64,000 bases of DNA from contig NBBA01000004.1 of NCBI GenBank assembly GCA_002794785.1, forward strand, positions 310,001-374,000. The letters are read 5' to 3'. The notes under the pieces were generated by a model. The model searched no databases, was not told the DNA's origin, and was given only the letters and a program-made list of their open reading frames with translations. How positions within the stretch are numbered: position 1 is the stretch's first letter; the number at the start of each line of letters is the position of its first letter. A program made the position numbers and the translations under genes. Source of the stretch: Coniferiporia sulphurascens. Lineage: Eukaryota; Basidiomycota; Agaricomycetes; Hymenochaetales; Hymenochaetaceae. This document shows, piece after piece, positions 45,233-57,253 of the stretch.

Positions 45233-46662
45233 AGGCATCCTTGCTTGGGACTTGGATTATCCCTTGCCATTTCTTCCACGCTATAGTTGTACTCAGCATG
45301 CTGTCATCCAAGTAATCGCCTGCATTCCCCCCACGTCATCGTATTCATTCATCCCCGCATAATTGGCGCCTACATCCAATAATGCGTTGCACCACCGTGA
45401 CAGCCGTCCCTAGTTCTCTCACTCTCTTTCTCCCACTTACTGTATATCGCTTGCACTCCCTCGCATCATCACAATCATTACCGACCACGCTCCTTTCCTC
45501 TCAAGCTGTTTTCCCTATTTAACCAAGTTATTACATCCACGTTCATTACCTCGGGTTCCTATCTCTTCCCATTCCGCTCCTTGTTTCCTCTTCTTATTTA
45601 TTTCTCGTCTTTCCATCTCTTCCCATCCCGCTCCTTATTCCAATCCCTATTTATTCCATCTCCTCCCCTCCCCTCCCTGTCCATACCCCAATCCCACCTC
45701 TCCATCCCGCTCCTTCAACTTGAAGCCCCCAGGCTAATTCCATTCCATTCCCTTCCCTTCCTGCTCCTTATCCCACTCCTACCGCCAGTCGCAGGCTCGA
45801 TTAGGCATATACAGTACATACCGTCCATCCGGGTCGCACCATCCGAGTCATGTATTATAATCATTTATCAATACCCTCCTCCCCCCCCCCCAAGTCGTTT
45901 GCAGTGTGAAGCGGCAGTCGTTGAAATACATCGTTGAAATCGTCAAATACTGCCTTTCTCTGTGTGCTTTTGGACTTAGTAACTCAGTAAGTATGTACAA
46001 AAGGAGCACGCGAGTGTCTGGTCCATCCTATCCTGATTCCTGATTCCAAGCGATCAAATTACTTAGGTATCGAAGCCTCCGGGCGCGCTTACGCGCTGAC
46101 TGTCATGGCGCGCTTGCAAGAAGCGATATTAATAATGGAATCACGACGATCCAGTACTGGACTCACGACTCCGAGTCGCGTGCTATTACTGTAATATTGA
46201 TTCGGATGTAAGTAAGTATCTGCAGACCTTGTGTAGGGCCGGTACTATATACCACACCCACAACTCCTACTGCTCATGTAATCTCACATATCGTCATCAT
46301 CATCATCGTCGTCGTCGTCGTTAGCATCGTCGTCCAAGGTTCAGATACATCGTATATGTAGTGTAGTGTAGTATACTGTATGTTCGTTTGCGTTACTAGT
46401 ACTGTCCGCACCGCAGCCCCGTCAGTCCCGTCCGTCCCGACTCTAAGCGCCTCTCTGGCACCGTACAGCATAGGGAAGGAGCAAAAAGCGAGGGGGTGAG
46501 GAAATGTAAAGAAGAGAGACGGAGGACGAGAAAAAAAACATAGAAGACAAGAAGGGCCAAAGCGAATAAAATTTAGTGGAAGGGCTCGGAAGGGACGGCA
46601 TAGCTGAAGGAAAACGAAGAAAGAAAGAAAGAAAGAAAGGGAAGGAGGGAAAAAACATGAGA
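45233..46662. repeat. low-complexity intergenic region
   Basis: Pyrimidine-rich from about 45410 to 45790, with a repeated TCCCATCCCGCTCCTT-like unit (near 45566, 45620, 45700, 45760). Simple repeats follow: CATCATCATCATCGTCGTCG near 46298, and GAAAGAAAGAAAGAAAG near 46620. The open frames here come from the biased composition. No gene is supported. Confidence 0.6.
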
Positions 46663-49247
46663 TCATCTAAAGCGCTCCAAGCGCTTGACCTCGACTACGA
46701 GGTTGACGGTCATGATAACGATATACGAAACGACCAAAAACACGCCCCAGCCGCGCGTCAGCCGGAACCCATTCATCGGCACACACACCAGCGTCGCAAG
46801 CAGCAGCGCCAGCAGCCCCACAGTGCTCACCAGGAGCGTCGCGCCGAAATCGAGCGCGTACGGCGCGCCGCCTGCCCCGCGCACGACGGCCGTGCCCGAT
46901 ACGCCGACGCCGAGCAGGATGTTCAGCATCGGCCCGCCGAAGCATGCGGAGAACCCCATCACTGGCGCGAACGCTGCGACGGAGACGTTTGCGACGAAGT
47001 CGGCGAGCGAGTTCCCTACGGCGAAGACGGTGAGTCCGATGATGGCGTCGCTCAGCCCGAAGATGAAGCCGAAAGTCTGCGGGACGGGAGCGTGGTTAGT
47101 CAGTGAGATTTTTTCTTATTTACGTGAGGCGGGGTAGAATGACGTACTTTGAGCACGTTCACGACTTCGTCGGCGATAGCCATGATCCACACGACAGAGA
47201 CGAAGAAGCCCATGGAGCAGCGCACCATCTGCGCAAACGGATCGTCCCCTCGGTCCGCAAAGACCAAAACAAACACAGCCGCAGCGCCGCCCGCGATCGC
47301 CGTCGCCGCAAGCAGCCACAGCTCAGCGTCTATACCCGCAAAGAGCACAGCGACACAGAAGAGCGGGCCCAGAATCACCTGTGCCGCCATCAACCACTTG
47401 TTGAATTTAAGCTCGTGCATCTCCTCCCTCACGTCTTCCTCCGCCGTCAGCACGCGCTCAATGCCTTCCTCTTCGAAATCGACGAGGCGGCCCTCCGGCA
47501 CGCCCACGCCGGGTACACCCCCGCTGGCATCCGCGCCACCCTTCTCTTCTGCACCCACGGGTCCGCGCGGCGTGATATGCACGGGAAGTGTTACCGTGAG
47601 GGCGAGCACCGCAGGAGCGGCAAGTACGGACGCGAGCATTCCCGGCACGCTTTTCGCGCGGAAACCATGCAGCGTTGGGAACAATACATGCCACGTATGG
47701 CGAATCGCGTGCGCAATGCGCTGACGGCGTGTGCGTGGGTGCGCGTGTCCGCGTGCGAGGGTTCCAGGGCCGCCGAGGTTGAAAAGCCCGAGCCCTTCGC
47801 CGTCAGTAGAGGCTTCGGACTCGGCCGGCGAGGCAGGCGTCGTTGCGATAAGCGGAATCCGCGAGTTGTGGCTTCTAGGGGAGACGCTGAGGCCTATGTT
47901 TGGGGAGCCGTTTGCGTTTGCGCCGTCTGCGTCTACATCGTGGAGGGATACTTGGTGGGAAAGGGGCGTGCGGGAGTGTAGTTGGAACGTGGCGTCCCAT
48001 GAGTTGTGGCTAGCCAGCGAGTGCGCTGATTGTGACGAGGGACGGCGCGAGAGCGAGCCGCGATGAGAGTGGTAGTGTCCACCGACGTAGGGTGAGATCG
48101 GGCTTTCGAACGCGCTGAGCGCGGCACCAGCTGATTCATGCTGTAGTGATGCTACTACTTGACGGAACTCGAGGGCGCCTACTAGCGAAAACGACGGCAT
48201 CTGCGACAAACGGGGAGAGGGAGAGGGAGAGCGGGAACGAGAGCGAGATTGACGCGAGTGTAATTGTGTTGTGTCAATACCGAGTGACGGCGGAGCAACG
48301 GGACTCGAGTACGCTCGCATTCGGGGCGAGGACGCAGGAATGGCGAGGTGTGCGGGCGATGCTGCTGCAGTTTAGATGTGCTTTAGAAACGAAGTAAATA
48401 GGACGACTCACGATCATCTGTGTATGGCTCAGGAATATCATCGGCGTATTCGCCTCTAATGATGGCTTCGAGCTGCTTCCGCCGGGCCTGACGGCGCTCC
48501 CACCAGCTGCCGACGATGACAACGAAGACATAAATTACATACAAAACTATGAGCGTGGCCGCCTCCCAAGCGTGAATTAAGCCATCCCAGAGGATGGTGA
48601 GCAGGAGCGCGACGGCCGCCGTGAAAAAGCCGACGTCACGTAGAAACGGGCGAGCAGCAACGCTGAACGGGCGGATGATGCACATGGCGCCGGCGACGAC
48701 GGAGACGATGAAGCTCGCAGCGCCGAGGAGCTCACCGATGGCAAGCGCACCTGCGCCCGCGCGCATCGCTGAGAACGTGCTGAAGACGTCCGGGGAGCCG
48801 TTCCCGAACGCCAGAAACGTGACGCCGGCGACATTCTCGTCGAGGCCGAGGCGTTCTGCGAGCGTCGCGAGGTTGGGGCAGAAGAAGTCGGAGGCGCTGA
48901 TACCGAGGGTGGAGAAGAGGAAGGCGAGCCATAGGAGGAGCGCGCCGAAGGCGAATGGACGGACTGGCGGCGCGGTGCAGAAGTAGTGCTGCAGATAAGG
49001 GATCGAGAGGACCGTCTCTGATGCTGGACACGACTGCCAGACGTGTGCGCACTGGTCCTCGATGGGCACAGAGAGCGGCGAGCACACATCGTCACCACCA
49101 ACGGTGGAGCGCCTTAAGAGGCCAAGCAGGCCATTTGGACTGTTATACTCTTGCTGCACACCATACCGACTCTGAGACCAGACGACGGCTTGGACGACGA
49201 GGAGGGCGACGAAGGCGAGCTTCAGCAGACCAGCGCTGGGCGGCATG
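46663..49247 (-). CDS. cation/Ca2+ exchanger of the CCX (NCLX-like) type
   Basis: Membrane antiporter of the Ca2+/cation superfamily. The start at 49247 gives MPPSAGLLKLAFVALLVVQA, a signal anchor; further upstream the frame has no ATG. Exon 1 encodes a Cys-containing luminal loop and the first exchanger repeat. The alpha-1 motif LAFGNGSPDVFSTFSAMRAG has the CCX-type GNGxPD. Further membrane segments follow (FFTAAVALLLTILWDGLI). Exon 2 is a long Ser/Arg/Pro-rich cytosolic loop ending in membrane segments (VLAAPAVLALTVTLPVHI and others). Exon 3 carries the alpha-2 motif FAVGNSLADFVANVSVAAFA with GPMLNILLGVGVSG, then the last helices. Yeast Ecm27 and human NCLX are relatives. Ion preference and membrane location cannot be read here. 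Intact. Confidence 0.88.
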
Positions 49248-49486
49248 CGAGCGATATCGACGGAGTCGGAGAGGTTGACGAGCTCATGCAAGTCGACGTT
49301 TAGGCAAAGCAACTGCTGCGCCGCACTCGTGTAAGAGGTGCAGCACTCGCACGCGTACTCCCACTCCCGATATAAACAGCACAATCTTCAGAATTTCATT
49401 CCGTTTCCCCATCTCCCATAATTAACGAAAACAAAAAAGCACACTAAATACCAGACTAAAAATTGCGAAAAAGGTCCAGTGGAATT

Positions 49487-50261
49487 TTAGAAAGCAACCA
49501 ACAGAGCCATGAGCGCGGGAATGGCCGCGCCGATCCCAACGAGGGCGCTCCTGGAAGCGCCCGACGATAGGCTGGTGGTGGTCTGCGCAGGCGGGGTCAC
49601 GACAGTCGCCGCAGAGGTCGTCACAGTCGAAGATGGGGCAGAGACCGGGATACTGGCAGGGAGCACAGAAACTGTGTCGGACGAGCTCGTGCCGGTGGAC
49701 TGCGAGCTCGAGAACGAGATGCTCGGCGACGAGGACGCACTGGTCACAGAGCCAGTGACGACAGGAACGTCGATTAAACTGACGATACCGGTCTCGATGA
49801 AGACGGTCGTCGTCGAGTCCTCGCTCGCGACCTCTGTGCAGACTGCGGTACCACTCGTGAAGCCGCACTGGACATTGACGAAGAGCGTCTCGCCCGCAGT
49901 TGCGATAACGGCGGCCTCGGACACGTGCGTCGCATCTTCGACAAGCGTCACTGCGACATTACTGCGATTAGCATATGCAGACTCGAGCCATTCCCGCCAA
50001 TGGTACAAGACGTACAAGTGAAGGGGATGGACAGCGTTGGGAATGTCGCGCCAAACACATAGGTCGTCCCATCCGCGCCTGTTCCCACAGGTCCGCCCTG
50101 AAGCCCGTCATCCTGGAAGCCAACGGGGAATACTGAGACGACAGAGCCCTGCGCACGAGCAACTGCAAAGTTGATGAGCTCTTCACGACCCGAACCAGGC
50201 ACCATACAGTCGTAAGCTTACCACACGCAAGAGCGAGAGCGATCAAAGCCGACGCAAACAT
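49487..50261 (-). CDS. secreted GPI-anchored Ser/Thr-rich protein
   Basis: Starts at 50261 with a signal peptide, MFASALIALALAC. A 59-nt intron joins it to VARAQGSVVSVFPVGFQDDG, so cleavage after ARA is likely. Exon 2 ends SIPFT, and a second intron with acceptor before TLVEDATHVSEAAVIATAGE keeps the frame. Next are a short Cys-containing region (VQCGFTSGTAVCTE), a long Ser/Thr-rich stalk with likely O-glycosylation, and a hydrophobic end (ALVGIGAAIPALMALLVAF) typical of GPI attachment after the Ser/Gly/Ala cluster. Small proteins of this layout are common in Agaricomycetes; no specific function is known to me. The exact splice choice of intron 2 is an inference. Confidence 0.75.
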
Positions 50262-50370
50262 TTTTACAAGTCGTTGGCGGGGGTCGTGAAGTCGGCAGAC
50301 GGGAGGGGGTACGGGTCGTGAGTGTCGAGGACAGGCACGAGAGAACGCAGGGCGATGCTCGGGGGACGTC

Positions 50371-50380
50371 TTTATATTTA
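50371..50380 (-). promoter_or_regulatory. TATA-like box of the GPI-protein gene
   Basis: The minus strand reads TAAATATAAA about 110 bp upstream of the ATG at 50261. Confidence 0.45.
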
Positions 50381-50819
50381 CGGCCAGTAGCGGACGCGCT
50401 TGTCTAGATGTCTAGACCATCAATTACTTAGCTAAAACTGGGATCCGTGCCTCACCAACCCGAAATGAAAGAAAAAAATCGTTGGAAATTCATTTCTCTA
50501 GCATCTCCATCAAATAACGCCCAATTCTGCTCGCCGATAGTGATCCATGCGACGAACGTCAGACTACTCAAAACCAAAGTCATACACAGGCGCTTCGGCG
50601 CTTCAAGCCTCGAGGGGCCGGACTCGGACGTAATCGCGAGCTCAGGCAGGGACCACATCAATCCGAACCTGATACCAGTCCAAGAAAAACTTTTTCCTGC
50701 AATGAAGCACCGACGGCAGCATGGTCAAGAAGGTTCTAATATTTGTCCTCCTATAAGCACCAAAGCAGCGTCACGTTCGTACAACTTGAAGGCCGGGCAG
50801 CGGCCCGGGACGGAGTGAA

Positions 50820-51007
50820 GTAGTTACCGGGATGGGTTATATTCGCAATTCGGTGCCGTGACTGCGGCACTCTTGGCGTAGAAATATTAATGGCGCCCAT
50901 CCCGGCTCTTGACGTATCATTTCAAGCTCTCGAGTCAACGGGCGTAAAACCCAGGTACACATCGCCGCACCTAGCTCACTGATAGCCGGGATCAAACAGA
51001 TAAGTAC
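50820..51007 (+). repeat. direct repeat, first copy (~190 bp)
   Basis: Begins GGGATGGGTTATATTCGC and contains GGTGCCGTGACTGCGGCACT, GCGCCCATCCCGGCTCTTGA and CCGCACCTAGCTCACTGATA. The same order of sequence recurs at 51451-51645 with small indels. No coding potential is evident. Confidence 0.85.
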
Positions 51008-51450
51008 AAGAAACCTTTCAATTTCACGCTTTCAATAAAGCGCCGAGCACTATCGAACAATATCAGTGCGCACCATCATCACTATCACAAACGCCTATTC
51101 TCAAAACTCCAATCTTTTGACCATGGCCGATCACCTTAACTTGGGAAAATATTAATATAGCGGTGCACCGTGCGCTCAACTTTGTGGCTAGAGCGGCGGC
51201 GGCGGCGACGTTATCCTTTATAAGCATGCGCAGACTAATCTCATCTTCACGCTGGCTATGAAGTTGATACGAGCAGCGTCGCGCTACTCCTGTCCCTATG
51301 CACGATAATGGCGGTATTAAGTAGCCCAGGCCCGGACTCAACTGCTCTGCCAGCCGAGTCAATCAAGTAGCGCGAGACCTGTATCCTGGTGCTTACTTAG
51401 CGCGTAACTTACTGTATCTTCAACACTCTTTTCAATCATCTAACTTAGAT

Positions 51451-51645
51451 ACCGGAATGGGTTATATTCGCGATCCGGTGCCGTGACTGCGCCACTCTCG
51501 ACGTAGAAATGGGCGCCCATCTCGGCTCTTGACGTTCATTTCAAGCTCCCAAGACTCAAGTCGACGGGCGGTAAATCCAGGTACACACCGCCGCACCTAG
51601 CCTGAGCTCACTGATACGATAGCCGGGGTCAAACGGATAAGTACC
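51451..51645 (+). repeat. direct repeat, second copy (~195 bp)
   Basis: Matches 50820-51007 at roughly 85-90 percent by eye (GGAATGGGTTATATTCGC, GCGCCCATCTCGGCTCTTGA, CCGCACCTAGCCTGAGCTCA). Copies are about 630 bp apart in the same orientation, suggesting a dispersed or tandem non-coding element. Confidence 0.85.
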
Positions 51646-52179
51646 GTGACGAGAAACCTTGGAGGTCTATACTGGACAAAATGACGTGATTTGGGCTTCG
51701 TACAGTGGCATAACTGATTATAATCGATTATGACGCGACTTGGAATGCATCGTGAACTATGCAGTGGCTCTAACTCGGGCGATTTTACAACCCAACGATG
51801 AGGACGCACGTCCATCTCAATTGATGGTGTGACTTATATTCACTTACTCGGGGTTCGGTCGGTCACGGTATAGACCACACCGTGCCGAACTGGCGAGGCT
51901 CACTGTATACGCTGGACGTTTTTCAACCGTCAAGAAGAATCAAGAATCAAGGCTCTGTCTGGGTTTAAGATTCCGTTCCACAAACTCACTTTATAAGCAG
52001 GGAATAAGCGAATCGAATATACGACGAAAGAGTAAAACCAAGAGAAAGACGAGACGCAAGAAGAGTTCACATACAGCTCTAGACTGATCCGAATTTTCCT
52101 CCGCCCCTCCCGTTCCCCGCATTCCCCGCACCCCCTCACCCCCACCTCCGTCCGTCGGCCGGGTTGGACTACCGAACCC

Positions 52180-53950
52180 AGGAGGTGGCCGGCTTCACGA
52201 GTCCTCAGGCCCGAGCCGCGTACGCAACTCCGGGGGGTCCGAGCACGGCGGCCGTCGGAAGACGTCGAGTCGCGAAGACACGAAGACATAGAAAAAGGAA
52301 AAAGGGAAAGGGATAAAGTCAGTCGCTTGTCTCAGTAGGTAAATAATGAAGAACTCACGGGAGGGCTTGCCCTCCCCTCGGCTTTCCATCCGTCCCGTTC
52401 CACGTTCCCCTTCCCCGTACCCTTCCCTCACTAACGATAGTCCCGACGGGGACACGTGCACGTATGTTGCTGAGGGAGGTCCCGGAAGCGCAGAGGGTCA
52501 AGCGTCGAAGTCGTGGTGGTGGCCAGCCTCCACGACTCGTCAGCCGTCGCCGGTGCATCCGCCCTCTCCACACTTCAAGTTGGGGTCGAGCACCGAAGAA
52601 CCGAGAAGGTGGCCAGTCTCCTCGGTCCTCCGATGCTATCGCCTTTGTGTCCCGTCCCCGCTCAACGCGTCTTCCTACTGTAGGTCCACTTCACCATCAA
52701 AAAAATCTTTAAAAAAAGAAGAGGACGAGCGAGAGAGCATATAGGTGAGAATGAAAAGGAGAACTCATCGCAGCAAGCAGCACCATTCCATCACGCTTTG
52801 ACTCAGAGCTGCAGGGAACCCTGGAGGTGGCCAGCCTCCCGTGTTCCCCTCACCCTCGTCGTCACGTCCGTCGCGCGCCCAAAGCGTCTCGCGAGAAAAT
52901 ACTTGACTAATGAAGTATCAGTCCGAACTAAAATCTGGAGGACGAAAGAAATAATGAAAAGGGCTCTGGGGTCCAAGACACAGGCCAAACTCCAACATCG
53001 CGATACGTCGCGGACACGGAGAAGTCAGGAGAAGAGGCACCTTCCCCGTCCTTCCCCGTTTACTCGGACACTCGTCGCTTTCCTGGCAGACATCCCGTGA
53101 TCACAAATCCAATTTTTTCTGCTAACCCGAATGCCGAGCGAAAATAGAATAAGACCAAGTGAGCGTAATAGCGTGACGAAAAGAAACGACTCGCTAGGAC
53201 TGTCCCAGCCCGATCCCTCACGCTCAGACTCAAGCTTCAGAGGCTCGGGGAGGTGGCCAGCCTCTCCGGGTCTCGTCGCCATTGGCGTCGCGTCCGTCGC
53301 ACGCCCATTAGCGTCTCGCGGCTGTCTGACCTGCCCTGCACAAAAAACAGCCTGAGACGAAACGCTGCGTGTGAGAAAGGAGCGAAGCGGAGAAAAATAT
53401 GAATATGAGAGTGTGTGGACTTGTCTGGATCGGAATCACCCCTCCCAAGCCCCGACCTTCCACGGCGCGGCGCAACACGACACGGCGACGATAGGGAAAC
53501 CAGAGAAGAGGCACCTTCCCTGGCCTTCCCCACCAGTACCGGCACATGTCGCTCGCCCGGGAACCACATTTCACTCCAACGCCGTTCTAATAGATCTAGG
53601 AGAGGAATCAAGCGAGCGGGTAAACGTGACGAAAGCGGTTGAGACTCGCCAAAACGTCTCAGTCCCTTCCCTCACGCTCAGACTCAAGCTGCGGAAACCC
53701 AAGGAGTTGGCCAGTCTCTCTGAGAATCCTCGCCATCGTCGTCGCGTCCGTCGCACGCCCTAGCGTCTCGCGATCTAGGTTCTGTGGGAGTAGAAACAAG
53801 TGCTCAAAAGATGGAATGAGGGAAAGACACCCGTCTGCGTAACTCTGTGCAGTTCCTCCACGCCTCGACATAGACGAGGAAGCATAGAGAAGAGGCACCT
53901 TCTCTGTACTCCCCCGCCAAGCTGACGTCCGTCGCACGCCCGAGTAGCGA
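52180..53950. repeat. diverged tandem array, ~430-455 bp units
   Basis: Two motifs alternate. One is GGAGGTGGCCAGCCTC-like (at about 52182, 52512, 52605, 52823, 53249, 53702), usually followed by TCGTC...GCGTCCGTCGCACGCCC and GCGTCTCGCG. The other is AGAAGAGGCACCTTCC (about 53029, 53509, 53890). The best-preserved units begin near 52790, 53215 and 53670, with a shared CACGCTCAGACTCAAGCT lead-in. Spacing between equivalent points is about 430 and 455 bp. Open frames repeat the same peptide pattern (WPAS...SVARP), but no start, splice or domain makes them genes. Confidence 0.75.
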
Positions 53951-55007
53951 CAAGGAGAGAGCAAGAGAGAGAGGGGGAGGGGGAGGAGGGGAGGAAAGAG
54001 GTTAGATGTGTTGGGGGTAGCTGAAGACTGGTCGCACGAAGGCGTGATGATGGGGGTAGCAGTCAAAGAGCTGCTGGAGCTTCGAGGGGTCTGGACCAGA
54101 ATTGAAGTGTTTTCGCGCCTGTTGTGGGCTATTTGGATAGAAATAAGTGAAAAAACGCCTCGTAAGAGCAAAAAGGACATATGAGATCATATATATCGTC
54201 ACTGCTTGGTATGAAGACTGGAAAAGGCGGCTATCGTAGTTCAGACTGCTTTTTGGTGGCGGTTCCGGAAGTAAACATGGGTCTAGAACGACTCTGTGCG
54301 CAGCCGCACGAGGAACTCGTATTTTTCCCATTCAGTGGCAGACTCGCAGCGATGAAAACCGAATCATTTGTTCATTGATAGTCCAGATGGTCATGGCAGT
54401 AGTGGTGGCTAAAGGGAAAAGGACTCGCGTTAATCATTACAGTAATTGCAGGCTCTGTATATGCGATGACGAGCGGATCCGCGGATCGACATATAGAAGC
54501 GGAGTTTCAATACTGGTACCGGTCCTACTGGAGCTCCCTAAGTTCCTCGTCTTTCATTATACTCCTTAGGATATGTTATCGCAATCTTTACGCATCGATT
54601 AGAATTGAATCAGCGGGTAATCGCCGTAGGGCATCGTGTGTATCGTTACAGGTGGAAGCTGGAGCTATCTCGATTACCGATTGGTCTATGCTTAATGAGA
54701 TATGCTCAGTCCAGAAGTAAAAATATGAGACACTTTTTAATATAAAAACTACCTGATGAGATATACTAGATACTAGACAGATATAAAACTATAAAAATGA
54801 TTTAAGTTGCCCACCTTAGTCTAGAAGTAAAAATATGGGACTGAGGCGCAAACGGAAATTTTATCGTAACCACAGGTGGATTTACTTAGTTACGTCGCAC
54901 CCCAAAATGAAAGGTGTCTCTTATTACCCAAAATATTACTGAGCTCCCGCACACGAGCCCACAATTTTCCTTCAAGAAGAGAGGAGAAGGTGTCGTTTCT
55001 CAGTGAT
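53951..55007. other. gene-poor repeat-flanking segment
   Basis: Starts with a purine-rich run (GAGAGAGCAAGAGAGAGAGG, followed by G/A blocks). Then it is AT-rich. AGAAGTAAAAATATGRGAC occurs twice (54713 and 54822), a ~24-bp direct repeat 109 bp apart. No gene is supported. Confidence 0.5.
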
Positions 55008-55600
55008 TTGCACCCCTTTAGTAATGCTGTTTGCTCCTTTGGGGTGATGTTGTAACACATTTAGCTTTTCGAGATACCTGTCGCGATTACAGGCTACCCC
55101 AATATTTCGTCTTGATACACCAGTCGTAGTATCTCCTTTTCACGGAAGGATAGCAAGAGCGAGGATTGCGGAGACAGGAGTTGTAGTATACGGTGGTATT
55201 GTAACTTATCGGTTATATGAGATAAGAGGGCTTCATCACAAAAAGAACAGTCCGACCTATCACGAAAAAAAAAGTTCTACAGTAAGAGTGTCGAGTTATA
55301 AATAACGGAATGACCTGTGCAATAAATTTTTGAGGGACGAACACCCCGTGAGAACATCCTCCTGCCTCCAGGCCAGCCTTGAAAAAAGGCCATCCCTTGC
55401 ATAACTACTAGGATTAAGATGGTGTAGTGTAGCCCTGCCTCCGCTTTCTATGTGGGCTCCCCACATATGTTAGCACAGCTTATATTACGAATATGCGAGA
55501 CGAAGAGCGGTGGTGTCATCCAAGCCGAAATTTCGTGACACGGCGCGGCACGCGCCGTTGAAATTCGCAGATATATTCACGCCTATGTCGCAACCGCGGC
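55008..55600 (+). repeat. promoter-like repeat block, first copy
   Basis: About 550 bp closely similar to 63107-63695 in the same order. Shared pieces are GATGTTGTAACACRTTTAG, ATACCTGTCGC, GCCAGCCTTGA, TTTCTATGTGGGC, GTGGTGTCATCC and AGCCGAAATTTCGTGACACG. It ends near an ATGTCGCAACC string at 55588 that resembles the ATGTCGCGACC start of the gene at 63681; here the frame closes after eight codons. It is probably a duplicate of that gene's upstream region or part of a dispersed element. Confidence 0.8.
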
Positions 55601-56839
55601 GCCTCCGGTAATTGCAGTACTCCAGAGAGCTAAGAAAGACGGGGGCTGTACTACTCATACACCCCAGATACTATTCGCGGAACCCAGTCGTTAAATAATT
55701 AGTGTTACACACAGGAAAGATCTTTGATCTTGAAGTACAGACTGGGTCCTGCTGTGCCGCTCACTAGGTCTGTCTTCTCCTGAGTTGAAACGTACCAAAA
55801 GGGGCTCTACTGAATTTAGGTAATAAGTATACTTATGAGAATGGGTTATCTGGTCAAATAGATGACATTTTTTGTTGAAATTTCAGAACCGATCATCATT
55901 TTTCAGAACCAACCAAGCATTTTATTGGCACAATGTTCGTTCCGTCAACCAATCACTCGTCACTGACGAGAAGCGATCGATCGCTTTTACTCCGGTAATT
56001 GCAAATAGGTCATCGTTCTTGATGTATGTGAACTTCCTCACGCAGCCACGACACTCGGCAAGAATCGCAAGATGCGCGGCATGAACTGTTCAACATCTCA
56101 TATTTATGATCTATCACGAATCACCATTACCTTGAAGTGGTTCCAATTCTCTGAGCACGGAGCTCGGCTAAGCAGGTAATTTACAGCCTTCAAGTTGTAA
56201 ATCCGTTTTTGAACGTATCAATATGTCCTCCAAGGAGTGAGCACTCGCGTTACCTATTTTTTCAGACACCTTTTGATGATATTTGAAATGCGTCGATTCA
56301 TCAGACCGCAAGAATAACAGATAGAAAGCCCGCCCGTATCCACCCGGGCAGTAAGTTGTCCGCGAAACACCGATACATATTTCAATATCACTGAGCCTGA
56401 AGTTGCCGAGCGTGCTTCTGTACTTGACGTGGCCGGAATAACGTTCTACCCTTCGTGCGTCCGGGTCAAGACCAAACGACGGCTCCGAGAATAGAGGCAA
56501 TAGAGTTAAATGAACCGCTTTAGAATTGCCAGTGGTAGAGCCGCATTCGGTCGGGTCAATCAGACCCGGAAAGCATGCATCTTCTTCGCTGTGGATTGTG
56601 ATATAATGCTTCGCGCTCTGCATTCATATTCCCAGATCATGGCCGCTCAATCTTTAGAACTCGGGATCCACAACAGATTTTAGAGCGCCACTGCTGATTC
56701 TGGTGCCTTATGGTGAACAAATATGCTGTGGACATCACCGATAGTCCCCTAGCCTTCACAAATAAAGGTGGGTCTCAGCAGCAACTGCCATCAGATTTCA
56801 TCTAATGCCAACTGCCCTGCTACAAAGCCAGAATCTCCA
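55601..56839. other. gene-poor spacer
   Basis: No gene is supported. The 151-codon minus-strand frame at 56168-56623 has no motif. CTCCGGTAATTGCA occurs twice (about 55610 and 55990). Confidence 0.45.
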
Positions 56840-57253
56840 ATGTCTTCGTTGAGTAAGCAAGAACTGGAAACTCTCATGACCTACGCCAATATCAACGCCG
56901 TATGTTGAATAATTTTATGGACTAATAAGTATGCTCATCATTCTCGTCTTAGTGTACGTTAGGTATGAAGTTCTCCTTTCTACTGCTAGATGCATGCGCT
57001 CTGATGATGAATGCTTTACCCCCACAGTCGCGACAGCGGTCCTACTGGTAGGGGCTGTCTCAGGCTTTTCAGACACTACTGCCAGTGGCAAGACATGCCT
57101 ACTAATCCTTGCGCGTGGCAGGTCTACGACTATCTTCTCACATTCGGAGAGGAAAAGCGGCTTATTTGGCCCTCTCGGCTTTCGCTCGCTAAGGTCGCTT
57201 TCATGTTCAATAGATATCTTCCTTTGCTCACTTTACCTGGGTTGCTTTATGGT
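56840..57253 (+). pseudogene. DUF6533 protein, N-terminal fragment
   Basis: Four exons splice cleanly: 56840-56899 (MSSLSKQELETLMTYANINA), 56953-56962, a third exon from about 57027 encoding the rest of CTLVATAVLL, and a fourth beginning VYDYLLTFGEEKRLIWPSRL at about 57121. The fourth continues SLAKVAFMFNRYLPLLTLPG. This is the DUF6533 domain found at the N-terminus of many Agaricomycete multi-span membrane proteins. The following transmembrane exons expected for such proteins (about 200 more residues) could not be found downstream; reading frames there are broken. It is either a 3'-truncated relic or a gene with exons I failed to find. Function of the family is unknown. Confidence 0.6.

Noticed and set aside
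45581..45937. 118-codon open frame rich in Pro/Ser/Leu
   Set aside because: Produced by the pyrimidine-rich low-complexity tract; no start context or domain.
46302..46345. CATCATCATCGTCGTCGTC run considered as a CRISPR-like or regulatory array
   Set aside because: Simple trinucleotide microsatellite without spacers; CRISPR arrays are not expected in fungal nuclear DNA.
47103..47981. 292-codon plus-strand open frame
   Set aside because: Antisense shadow of the GC-rich cation exchanger exon 2, whose membrane and loop sequence is clearly the real frame.
52798..53842. Repeated WPAS...SVARP peptide frames considered as a repeat-protein gene
   Set aside because: Frames are separated by stops, have no start or splice continuity, and follow directly from the DNA repeat.
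54713..54845. AT-rich segment with two AGAAGTAAAAATATG copies considered as a transposon end
   Set aside because: Only a 24-bp repeat pair without inverted ends, coding remnants or target duplication.
56168..56623. 151-codon minus-strand open frame
   Set aside because: No motif and no neighbouring splice or promoter support in a gene-poor region.
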